The notes beneath the pieces are model-generated. The model was not told the origin of the DNA. It was given only the letters and a program-made list of their open reading frames with translations, and did no database searches. From Sulfurimonas sp. (GTDB lineage Bacteria > Campylobacterota > Campylobacteria > Campylobacterales > Sulfurimonadaceae): a stretch of 6,403 nt of DNA. The stretch covers positions 1-6,403 of the forward strand of contig QNZR01000085.1 of assembly GCA_003978475.1 (NCBI GenBank). Direction: 5' to 3'. Position numbers and translations under genes: made by a program. This document shows, piece by piece, positions 1 through 6,144 of this stretch; within the stretch, counting starts at the first letter, position 1; each line of letters begins with the position of its first letter.

Positions 1-527
1 AAATCTTGTTTAAATTTCAGATTCTCTGCTACCTGCCACTCATAATTGAGTCCGGCACCATACCCCAAATAATCATTTTTATCGCCGCCTCCCTCATACT
101 GGTCAATGGAGTAGAGCAGATTGGCCTGAACATTAAGCTTATGCTCGGGAGTATTAATCACCTTGTAGCCCACCCCGGGTCCGGTGTAGAACTGATAATC
201 AAACCCTGAAAATTTATCGCGCTTGTAGCCAATCAGGTAGTTAAATGAAAAACGATCCGTAATCATATAGTCATAATTAAGCTCCAGCATCCACTTGTTT
301 TTCGTCGCAGTATCGCTCTCTTTGGTATAGTAGGCATTAGCATCGGCACGAAATTCATGTTTGCCGTAATTCTTGTCAGCTTTAAGTTCAAATGCCAATG
401 AGGTGTTATCGGTATTACCGTTAGCATCTACCAATGAAAACTCTGTATGTGTTTTGAGGGGTCTGTCACCTTCGGCAGCAAAAAGCAACGATGCCGTTGC
501 CAATGAGATGAGTACAATTTTTTTCAT
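1..527 (-). CDS. DUF481 (YdiY-like) outer-membrane protein, N-terminal part, cut by window edge
   Basis: The reading frame starts at the ATG at 527-525 and stays open to the left edge (175 codons, C-terminus missing). The first ~17 residues (MKKIVLISLATASLLFA) form a typical Sec signal peptide with a signal peptidase I site before AEG. After that come alternating aromatic/polar strands typical of a beta-barrel. The stretch YTGPGVGYKVINTPEHKLN, followed by a Y-x-x-D-Q-Y-E-type strand, is characteristic of DUF481, the family of E. coli YdiY. Family members are outer-membrane barrels of ~230-330 residues, some reported as salt- or acid-induced; the molecular function is unknown. An SD-like AAGGAAG lies just upstream of the start. 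The gene diverges from the helicase gene and has its own promoter. Family membership is fairly firm; substrate and role cannot be read from the sequence. Confidence 0.85.
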   Translation of the reverse strand, partial: MKKIVLISLATASLLFAAEGDRPLKTHTEFSLVDANGNTDNTSLAFELKADKNYGKHEFRADANAYYTKESDTATKNKWMLELNYDYMITDRFSFNYLIGYKRDKFSGFDYQFYTGPGVGYKVINTPEHKLNVQANLLYSIDQYEGGGDKNDYLGYGAGLNYEWQVAENLKFKQD

Positions 528-555
528 TATCTTCCTTTTTCAATATAATATTGTG

Positions 556-561
556 ATTATA
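556..561 (-). promoter_or_regulatory. Extended -10 promoter element for the DUF481 gene
   Basis: On the minus strand a perfect TATAAT preceded by TG-A (TGATATAAT) lies ~29 bases upstream of the DUF481 start codon. The SD sequence AAGGAAG follows between the element and the ATG. No convincing -35 box is visible, as is usual for sigma-70 promoters in Campylobacterota. Predicted only from sequence. Confidence 0.55.
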
Positions 562-626
562 TCATTAAAAACGCTAAACAACTACGCCAGCTCAAGCAAA
601 GGTTAGGAGTTTTTCCGGAAGTCTAT

Positions 627-632
627 TATAAT
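627..632 (+). promoter_or_regulatory. -10 promoter element for the helicase gene
   Basis: A perfect TATAAT lies within TATTATAAT on the plus strand, 30 bases before the ATG at 663 and 21 before the alternative GTG at 654. The predicted transcription start near 639-640 would leave a short leader of ~15-24 nt. No clear -35 box and no strong Shine-Dalgarno sequence are seen in that leader. A second TATAAT at 544-549 on the same strand is farther away and less likely. Confidence 0.5.
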
Positions 633-662
633 GTCACCATCAAATGATTAAAAGTGCCTCTT

Positions 663-3479
663 ATGAGTAATAAAAAGAAAAAACAGCTCAAGCTCAACCA
701 GCAAATTCGGTACTATTTTGACGGAGACGGTTTCGATGAGGGTATTGAGCGGGTGCCGACCTCAACCCTGAGTGAGCTTTTTCACTTCGCCGCACTCTCT
801 ACTGAAAGTTATGAGCGTGAGCATCTGATTCGACGTATTCGACGTATTTGGTCCGAAACCGACACCCACATTCGATCCAATATCGTCGATTTTTTTAAAG
901 CGGACGGCACCATCTATGCTTCGAGTAACATCAAAGAACAGCCTACCCTCCGTAGTGAAAAGATTGCCTCCATTTTAGAAGAGATGCAGACAACTGCCGA
1001 AGAAGAGGCCTTGCTCTTTAATGCCTTTATTGGTGTACGCAGCAAAAAAATCAACCGCTACAAGATGGAAGCCAAACTTGAACACATTCGTTATGACAAA
1101 AAACGTACTCTAATTGAAAAGCAACTTGAGGGCAGTTTCAATCTTGATGATGCTCTGGAGTTTCATGCCCTGCTTCACTATAATATTTTTGATGTGCAGT
1201 TTGAAAAAATTGTGGTGCTGACGACGCAGTCGTTCGCCTTTACCTATTTAAAAGAGACATCCACCGAGGTGCTCATCACCCAAATAACAGAGATCAAACA
1301 ACGCCTAACCGCATTAAAACAGCATGAGCTAGATACGTTTCTAGCAACACTCACACCGACACATACCTACTTAAGCACTTCGGACATCATCCAAGCCCTC
1401 AAAAGCACGCCTCCCCATGCTTCGGTAACCCTTCCGGAACTTAGCGACACACTGCTGTTGTCGCTGTTGCAAAACATTGCCTCTGTCACTTCTGTCAAAC
1501 AGTTTGATCACGAGGTTGTTTTAAGTGCAAACAGTACTCTCACCTTGCCGTATTCCGAGGAGATTGTCAATTTCGAGGTACATCTCTCGCTACAGAAACA
1601 CGAACTGCTTTATGCCATTTGGCATGAGCAGGAGCTCTCATGCCGCCATGACGTTGAAACTGCTACCAAAGAGGCAATCGCCGCATTGTTTCTGGAACTC
1701 GATGCCATAATCCGGCAATGTCGTAAACAGGCCGAACTGCTACAGTTGGATCCTAAAACACTCCATCAAAAAATCTACACCTTCTTGCTTCCCTACCTCA
1801 AAGAGTCCCTAAGCATTTCACCTAAAATCAAACGTATTGTGCTTTTTGATTTTAACCGCTCCATTCAAAAAGATTTACTCAAGCGCCAGCGTCAGGAGCT
1901 GCTTGCCCGTACCATTAGGGATTTTAAAAACCTTTTTCCTCTGGCACGTTCACTCAAGCGGCGGCTGATTTTACATGTAGGTCCTACCAACAGCGGTAAA
2001 ACCTATAAAGCGATGCAAACGCTACAAGCAGCTGAAACCGGGTACTATTTGGCACCGTTACGGCTTTTGGCACTTGAGGGATATGAAACGTTATGCTCCC
2101 AAAAGATAACGGCTTCACTCATTACCGGTGAAGAACAGCTGCTAGACGATGATGCCACCCATATCAGCTCAACCATCGAGATGCTCAATTTTGACGTCGA
2201 TGTTGATGTCTGCGTGATTGATGAAGTACAGATGATCGGAGATCGTGACCGTGGCTGGGCCTGGGCCAATGCCATTATCGGGACACCGGCAAGTACGGTC
2301 ATTATGACCGGTTCTGAAAATAGCATTCATGCAATTGAGCAACTTGCAGCATACTTGAATGAACCCTTAGAGATCATACATTTCACAAGAAAAAATCCGC
2401 TAACCCTGCTAAAAAGTGCGACACCTATAGCGCAAATCACCCCGCATACTGCCATTATTGCCTTCTCACGACGTGATGTGTTAAAACTCAAACAGCAACT
2501 CTCCCGCCACTATGAGGTCAGTGTGATTTATGGCAATTTAAGTCCTGAGGTACGGCGCGAAGAGGCGCGGCGCTTTCGTGAAGGAGAAACTGAAATTCTG
2601 GTTGCTACCGATGCCATTGCCATGGGCATGAATCTTCCTATCGATACGATCTTATTTTATAAAGCACAAAAATTTGACGGTGTCAAAGAGCGTGAACTCA
2701 GTGTCAGTGAAATTCATCAGATCTCCGGTCGTGCCGGTCGCTACGGTTTCAGTCAGATGGGGCATGTGGGGGCATTGAAACCCGATGTTCTTGGCATCAT
2801 TCAAAAAAAATTCCATAAGCACGCCACCCATATTGCCGTTCCGTTTAATGTCATGGCATCACTCGATCATATCCGCCTTGTCGGCACGATTTTAGAAGAG
2901 ACTTCGCTATTTGAAATTCTGAATTTTTTTGTTAAAAACATGCAATTTAGCGGTCCTTTTCGTGCCGCAAATTTAGAAGGGATGCTTGAGGCCGCAACCA
3001 TTGTAGACCATTTTGATCTTGACTTGGCATCCAAATACCATCTGGCCTGTGCACCGCTCAATTTCAAGTCTGCGTATATTATTGCGGCATATGAACGCTA
3101 CATCCGAGCCGTTGAGGCACGTCAACCGGTACATTACCAAACACCGATACTGCTTCATGAGTTCGCGCAAAGCAGCGAAGAGCTTCTTGAAGCTGAAGAT
3201 ATGGCAAAAGAGATATCCCTCTATCTCTGGCTAAGCTATCGTTTTAGTGAATTGTTTGTCGATAGAGCAGAAGCGATGCGACATCGTCAGATCATTAACC
3301 GTTTTATAGAGACATCCCTAAAACAGAGTCATTTTGTACCAAAGTGCCGTCAGTGCGCCAAAACCCTGCCCATGGACTCACCCTATCCCATCTGTCAGAG
3401 TTGCTTTCGAAAACTCAATTTACAAAAGCGGGAGCATGACAAACGCAGCACTTCGACACAACGGCGCAGACGACGATAG
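663..3479 (+). CDS. SUV3-like superfamily 2 RNA helicase with long N-terminal extension and C-terminal zinc ribbon
   Basis: 938 residues from the ATG at 663. An in-frame GTG at 654 would add three residues; neither start has a good SD, and an in-frame TGA at 645 rules out anything longer. Helicase motifs from the ATG: Walker A GPTNSGKT (440-447), Ia LAPLRLLALE (463-472), Walker B DEVQ (520-523) followed by the SUV3-type GWAWANA, motif III TGSEN, motif V ATDAIAMGMNLP (648-659), motif VI HQISGRAGR (685-693). LYLWLSYRF (853-861) matches the SUV3 C-terminal domain. Two CxxC pairs (895/898, 911/914) form a likely zinc ribbon, followed by a very basic tail ending in five arginines. SUV3 proteins are ATP-dependent RNA helicases; mitochondrial SUV3 feeds an RNA-degrading exonuclease. 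RNA unwinding or decay is therefore a reasonable but untested role. Residues 1-430 show no domain I recognise. All catalytic motifs look intact. The gene is monocistronic here. Confidence 0.9.
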   Translation: MSNKKKKQLKLNQQIRYYFDGDGFDEGIERVPTSTLSELFHFAALSTESYEREHLIRRIRRIWSETDTHIRSNIVDFFKADGTIYASSNIKEQPTLRSEKIASILEEMQTTAEEEALLFNAFIGVRSKKINRYKMEAKLEHIRYDKKRTLIEKQLEGSFNLDDALEFHALLHYNIFDVQFEKIVVLTTQSFAFTYLKETSTEVLITQITEIKQRLTALKQHELDTFLATLTPTHTYLSTSDIIQALKSTPPHASVTLPELSDTLLLSLLQNIASVTSVKQFDHEVVLSANSTLTLPYSEEIVNFEVHLSLQKHELLYAIWHEQELSCRHDVETATKEAIAALFLELDAIIRQCRKQAELLQLDPKTLHQKIYTFLLPYLKESLSISPKIKRIVLFDFNRSIQKDLLKRQRQELLARTIRDFKNLFPLARSLKRRLILHVGPTNSGKTYKAMQTLQAAETGYYLAPLRLLALEGYETLCSQKITASLITGEEQLLDDDATHISSTIEMLNFDVDVDVCVIDEVQMIGDRDRGWAWANAIIGTPASTVIMTGSENSIHAIEQLAAYLNEPLEIIHFTRKNPLTLLKSATPIAQITPHTAIIAFSRRDVLKLKQQLSRHYEVSVIYGNLSPEVRREEARRFREGETEILVATDAIAMGMNLPIDTILFYKAQKFDGVKERELSVSEIHQISGRAGRYGFSQMGHVGALKPDVLGIIQKKFHKHATHIAVPFNVMASLDHIRLVGTILEETSLFEILNFFVKNMQFSGPFRAANLEGMLEAATIVDHFDLDLASKYHLACAPLNFKSAYIIAAYERYIRAVEARQPVHYQTPILLHEFAQSSEELLEAEDMAKEISLYLWLSYRFSELFVDRAEAMRHRQIINRFIETSLKQSHFVPKCRQCAKTLPMDSPYPICQSCFRKLNLQKREHDKRSTSTQRRRRR

Positions 3480-3480
3480 A

Positions 3481-4083
3481 CTAGCGTAACAAATCACTGT
3501 AATCATATTTTTGCGGGTCAAGATAAAGCTTTCCCTTTTTAACTATAATACGACTGTCATCCTTTGCCGCTTTCTTAAAACGTTTTTTGAGTTTTTCTTT
3601 TTTCTTTGACTTGTAATGTTTTAACTTTAAAAAATCTTTCAAAGCAACCGGCTCCAAGGGTGCTTCTTCAAGAACTTCCGCCGTTACAGCATCATCAATA
3701 ACATGCTCTACATCATTCATATGACTCAAAAACTTGGTAGCAACCACCTGAAGAACGCTTTTGAGCTGTTCATCCCGCTCTTTATAGATCGTTTCAATTT
3801 TTTGGCGCTCTTCAATGAGCATCCGCTCACGCTGGTCTCGCAATTTTGTGGTCTCGTGCTCCAGGGTATCAATACGCTGCTTTAGACGCGTATTTTCCTC
3901 CTCAATATAGGCATAATAACGGCTGTCCTGTTTGCTTTTTGAAGCATCCTCGTCTCCCGTAACCACATATTTGACACCATTTTCAATAATACAGTCAATG
4001 CTGCCGCGACGAATCCGATTGTGGATCGCCTCTTTCGATACATTAAAGCGTGCTGCAGCTTCTGCTACCGTCATTTTACTCAT
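3481..4083 (-). CDS. Helix-turn-helix (excisionase/MerR-like) coiled-coil DNA-binding protein
   Basis: 200 residues from the ATG at 4083-4081, preceded by an SD AAAGGAA. Residues ~4-42 (MTVAEAAARFNVSKEAIHNR followed by a short wing with a GVKYVV-like strand) resemble the small winged HTH of excisionase/MerR-like proteins. Residues ~55-110 are highly charged with heptad leucine/isoleucine spacing and almost certainly form a coiled coil, suggesting a dimer. The C-terminal third is extremely lysine-rich (KHYKSKKKEKLKKRFKKAAK) and ends in a short beta-like segment (IIVKKGKLYLDP). I do not recognise a named family beyond the HTH. No phage or plasmid genes are nearby, so a housekeeping regulator or nucleoid-associated role is more likely than excision. 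It is the last gene of the yajQ/HD-GYP unit, 29 nt after the HD-GYP stop. Its stop codon lies one base from the convergent helicase stop. Confidence 0.75.
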   Translation of the reverse strand: MSKMTVAEAAARFNVSKEAIHNRIRRGSIDCIIENGVKYVVTGDEDASKSKQDSRYYAYIEEENTRLKQRIDTLEHETTKLRDQRERMLIEERQKIETIYKERDEQLKSVLQVVATKFLSHMNDVEHVIDDAVTAEVLEEAPLEPVALKDFLKLKHYKSKKKEKLKKRFKKAAKDDSRIIVKKGKLYLDPQKYDYSDLLR

Positions 4084-4112
4084 CTCATTCCTTTAGTACT
4101 GCCTGCATTACT

Positions 4113-5063
4113 CTACTCTCGGTCTTGCAGCATCATAATAAATTGATCAACAATATCCATGTCCAAATGGGTGTCCATACGTTTTTTCATCAATGCCAAC
4201 GCATCAAATGAACTAAAAGGGTCCTTGTAGGAGCGTTTGGTGGTCAAAGCATCAAAAACATCACAAACACCAACAATCCGCGCAAAACGGGAAATATTCT
4301 TTTTTTCAATACCGTCCGGATAACCGTGTCCATCCATTTTTTCATGATGATGTCGAATCCCCGAGAGAATATCTCGGTTCGTAATACCGAGATTTAAAGC
4401 AATCTCATATCCAAAAGCGGCATGGCGTTTCATGTGAAGAAACTCCACATCACTCAACGCTCCGTTTTTATTAATAATTTCGTAATCAACCTGGCTCTTA
4501 CCGATGTCATGGAGCAGTGCCGATGTTCCTAGATCTAGTAGGGTCTCTGCACTCAATCCCAAATGGATACCCAGACAAATGGCATAGATATTGACATTAA
4601 TGGAGTGGGTATGCGTATAGTAATCGTGCGCCGTAATTTTCATGAGAGACTGCACGGCACTCGGATCGCTCAATGCCGTCTCAATAAAACCGTTCACAAC
4701 CTCTTTGGACTCCTGAAGTGCCTCCAATGATTCAGGATTTTCAAAGAGTTTATCCAGAATTCGCGTAGCACTCTCATACAATACTGCCGCTTTATCATGG
4801 AGCGGCAGCTTGGGGTTTTTCACAATGGTTTGAATATGCTTCGTGATGTATTTTTCATACTGCTCATAACCTGTCTCATCAACATAAAGTTGCTCCACAT
4901 TACGCAGCTGTACTTTTGTCGTGCTATCAAGCACGCTGTCGCTTTGCAGAAACAGTGTCATGGCATTTTTGAATTCATTGGATTCATAGACCTCGAACTC
5001 CAAACGCTCCCCTTCGGTTAAAAAGCGCTTGTCTATTGAGATGAACTTCTTCTTTTTTGGCAT
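4113..5063 (-). CDS. HD-GYP domain protein, probable cyclic di-GMP phosphodiesterase
   Basis: 316 residues, soluble, with no signal peptide or membrane segment. HD-GYP signatures are complete: YTHTHS (149-154), HDIGK (185-189), H214, HHHE (238-241) followed by DGHGYP (244-249), then CDVFDALTTKRSYK (267-280). The paired histidines and aspartates are the metal ligands of the family, and GYP marks the c-di-GMP phosphodiesterase subgroup, so activity is plausible. Residues 1-140 are a separate region of unknown type; I see no receiver, PAS or GAF motifs, and it may be a degenerate sensor or adaptor domain. The start is fixed by a GAGGT SD six bases upstream. That SD lies inside the last codons of yajQ, whose stop is only 3 nt away, implying translational coupling. 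Activity on c-di-GMP is inferred from the motifs; some HD-GYP proteins act on other cyclic dinucleotides such as cGAMP. Confidence 0.9.
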   Translation of the reverse strand: MPKKKKFISIDKRFLTEGERLEFEVYESNEFKNAMTLFLQSDSVLDSTTKVQLRNVEQLYVDETGYEQYEKYITKHIQTIVKNPKLPLHDKAAVLYESATRILDKLFENPESLEALQESKEVVNGFIETALSDPSAVQSLMKITAHDYYTHTHSINVNIYAICLGIHLGLSAETLLDLGTSALLHDIGKSQVDYEIINKNGALSDVEFLHMKRHAAFGYEIALNLGITNRDILSGIRHHHEKMDGHGYPDGIEKKNISRFARIVGVCDVFDALTTKRSYKDPFSSFDALALMKKRMDTHLDMDIVDQFIMMLQDRE

Positions 5064-5066
5064 TTT

Positions 5067-5564
5067 TTACCTCATATTGTCATAAACAAGCGGGGCGTCC
5101 CACTCCATCGCTTTAATAGCGCGCATGACTTTTTGAAGATCATCAATCTGCTTGCTTTTAACACGAATTGCATCACCTTCAATCTGTGCTGTAACTTTAA
5201 GCTTGAGCTTTTTGATCTCGGCAGCAATTTTCTTTGCCTCTTTGGCTTCAATATAATCCACCACTTTAAAGGTCGCTTTACGCGTTCCGCCGCTGGCATC
5301 TTCAATTCGCAACTCTTCAAGCACATTGGAAGTGAGTCCGCGTTTTAAAAGTTTGGCAACAACAATATCCTTGAGTGCTTCGAGTTTATTGTCACTTGAA
5401 GCTACCAGTACTAATATCTTATCGTGTTCTTTATAATTGATTTCGTACGGAGTGCCCTTAAAGTCGTAACGGTTTGCCACCTCTTTATCTGCCAGATTAA
5501 CGGCATCTTTAAAAGACTGCTTGTCTATTTTTGCAGAAATATCAAGTGAATGTTCTTTTGCCAT
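5067..5564 (-). CDS. yajQ: YajQ family protein (proposed cyclic di-GMP-binding)
   Basis: 165 residues from the ATG at 5564-5562 (MAKEHSLDIS), matching the conserved YajQ N-terminus (M-A/P-x-EHSFDI) and the usual ~160-165 residue length. An upstream in-frame start at 5594 would add ten residues (ending TKGSI) that are not part of the family, and the SD AAAGGTAG sits correctly for 5564. Conserved family segments are RYDFKG (32-37), the KDIVVAKLLKRG helix region (65-76), and RVKSKQIDDLQ (134-144) near the C-terminus. YajQ has two RNP-like alpha/beta folds. It was first described as a nucleotide/tRNA-binding protein, and a Xanthomonas homologue was reported to bind c-di-GMP and act with a transcription factor. 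It is the first gene of the unit with the HD-GYP gene, which supports a link to c-di-GMP. The exact ligand in this organism is not shown by sequence alone. Confidence 0.93.
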   Translation of the reverse strand: MAKEHSLDISAKIDKQSFKDAVNLADKEVANRYDFKGTPYEINYKEHDKILVLVASSDNKLEALKDIVVAKLLKRGLTSNVLEELRIEDASGGTRKATFKVVDYIEAKEAKKIAAEIKKLKLKVTAQIEGDAIRVKSKQIDDLQKVMRAIKAMEWDAPLVYDNMR

Positions 5565-5584
5565 AATGCTACCTTTTGTCAGAG

Positions 5585-5590
5585 AGTATA
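5585..5590 (-). promoter_or_regulatory. Probable -10 element driving yajQ
   Basis: TATACT on the minus strand, one mismatch from TATAAT, lies downstream of the sdhB terminator and 20 bases upstream of the yajQ ATG. The predicted transcription start near 5578 leaves a short leader carrying the AAAGGTAG ribosome binding site. The region upstream is T/A-rich, with no clear -35. It would make yajQ, the HD-GYP gene and the HTH gene independent of sdhB transcription. Confidence 0.45.
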
Positions 5591-5604
5591 ACAAAGACTA
5601 ACTT

Positions 5605-5645
5605 AAAAAATTTAAAAAGCGGGACCCCCGAAACTCGGCGTCCCG
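5605..5645 (-). terminator. Intrinsic terminator overlapping the 3' end of sdhB
   Basis: Read on the minus strand, a two-part hairpin forms: an outer stem CGGGAC/GTCCCG (5645-5640 with 5625-5620) and an inner stem CCGA/TCGG (5638-5635 with 5631-5628) closed by a three-base GTT loop. A small internal loop separates the stems. The hairpin is followed at once by C-TTTTT-AAA-TTTTTT (5619-5605). This is a textbook Rho-independent terminator in the minus direction; the plus direction has no T tract. The stem encodes the last residues of SdhB, and its TAA stop (5614-5612) sits in the T-rich run. Confidence 0.85.
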
Positions 5646-6142
5646 TCATCGCCAAAATTGGAGCTGAAGCTGGGATCCATATATCCCATCACCCCGCTTT
5701 TGTTGCGCAACATCACAATATCCTGCTTGGGCGCAATGCCTACCGGACAAACCGGTACACATTCATTGCACAAAGTACAGTCCCAAATACCCTGATGTTG
5801 TACTGCGGCAATTTTATCTTCAACTTCTGTTTCGCGCACATCACTCACATAACGCCAGCTCCGTGTTAGTGCGAAGGGACCCAAAAAATCGCTATTGACG
5901 GCATATACCGGGCAGGCACTGTAACAGGAGTTGCAAAGTATACAGTCGCTCTGCAAAGCATTGAGCTTCTCATCTTCATGTGTGAGGGCTACTGGTTTGT
6001 AGCTTTCTAAAAAGGCGTGCGCTCGAGCGTTGGTTTGGAGCGAACCTTCGATGTCAACGATGAGATCTTTAAGGAGTGGGAGGTTTTTAAGTGGCTCGAT
6101 TACATCGCCATCTTGAACTTTGTAAGCACACGCAAGTTCCTC
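5612..6142 (-). CDS. sdhB: Succinate dehydrogenase/fumarate reductase iron-sulfur subunit, 5' end missing
   Basis: 176 residues are readable from GAG at 6142 to the TAA at 5614-5612. Family members are usually ~230-250 residues, so ~60-75 N-terminal residues with most of the [2Fe-2S] domain are absent. The fragment begins with ELACAYK, whose cysteine (residue 5) corresponds to the last [2Fe-2S] ligand. CxxCxxCxxxCP at 67/70/73/77 binds a [4Fe-4S] cluster. A second CxxCxxCxxxCP at 122/125/128/132 replaces the classical three-cysteine [3Fe-4S] motif. FLGPFALTRSWRYVSD and the GIWDCTLC region are typical of Campylobacterota SdhB/FrdB. The protein passes electrons between the flavoprotein subunit and the membrane anchor/quinone. 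The first available start inside the fragment, a TTG at 5956, would cut off a conserved region and is not the true start. An in-frame TAA appears just beyond the junction at ~6134-6144, so the break is in the sequence, not in the frame choice. Confidence 0.87.
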   Translation of the reverse strand, partial: EELACAYKVQDGDVIEPLKNLPLLKDLIVDIEGSLQTNARAHAFLESYKPVALTHEDEKLNALQSDCILCNSCYSACPVYAVNSDFLGPFALTRSWRYVSDVRETEVEDKIAAVQHQGIWDCTLCNECVPVCPVGIAPKQDIVMLRNKSGVMGYMDPSFSSNFGDDGTPSFGGPAF

Positions 6143-6144
6143 TT
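6134..6144. other. Chimeric junction between sdhB and lepA sequence
   Basis: The plus-strand bases aagttcctctt fit both neighbours: on the minus strand AAGAGGAACTT encodes K-R-G-T in the lepA frame and K-E-E-L in the sdhB frame. To the left the sequence is sdhB; to the right it is AT-rich lepA in a different frame. No insertion-sequence end, terminal inverted repeat or target duplication is visible. Confidence 0.75.

Noticed and set aside
6..606. Two plus-strand open frames (6-209 and 373-606)
   Set aside because: They lie antisense to, or overlap the start of, the DUF481 gene, have no SD and show no family resemblance; the minus-strand frame carries a signal peptide and family motifs.
831..848. 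Perfect tandem copy of CGACGTATT inside the helicase gene
   Set aside because: It is in frame and encodes R-R-I twice (RRIRRI); only two copies, so probably chance or coding constraint rather than a functional repeat.
3481..4083. Excisionase-like HTH as evidence of a prophage or integrative element
   Set aside because: No integrase, att-like repeat or phage gene is present, and the protein is much longer than an excisionase and sits in a housekeeping-like unit.
5565..5594. Ten-residue N-terminal extension of YajQ from a start at 5594
   Set aside because: YajQ proteins begin at the MxxEHS motif, the SD fits the ATG at 5564, and the predicted transcription start lies inside the extension.
5576..5869. 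Plus-strand frame opposite sdhB
   Set aside because: The opposite strand encodes two conserved iron-sulfur motifs; the plus frame has no recognisable content.
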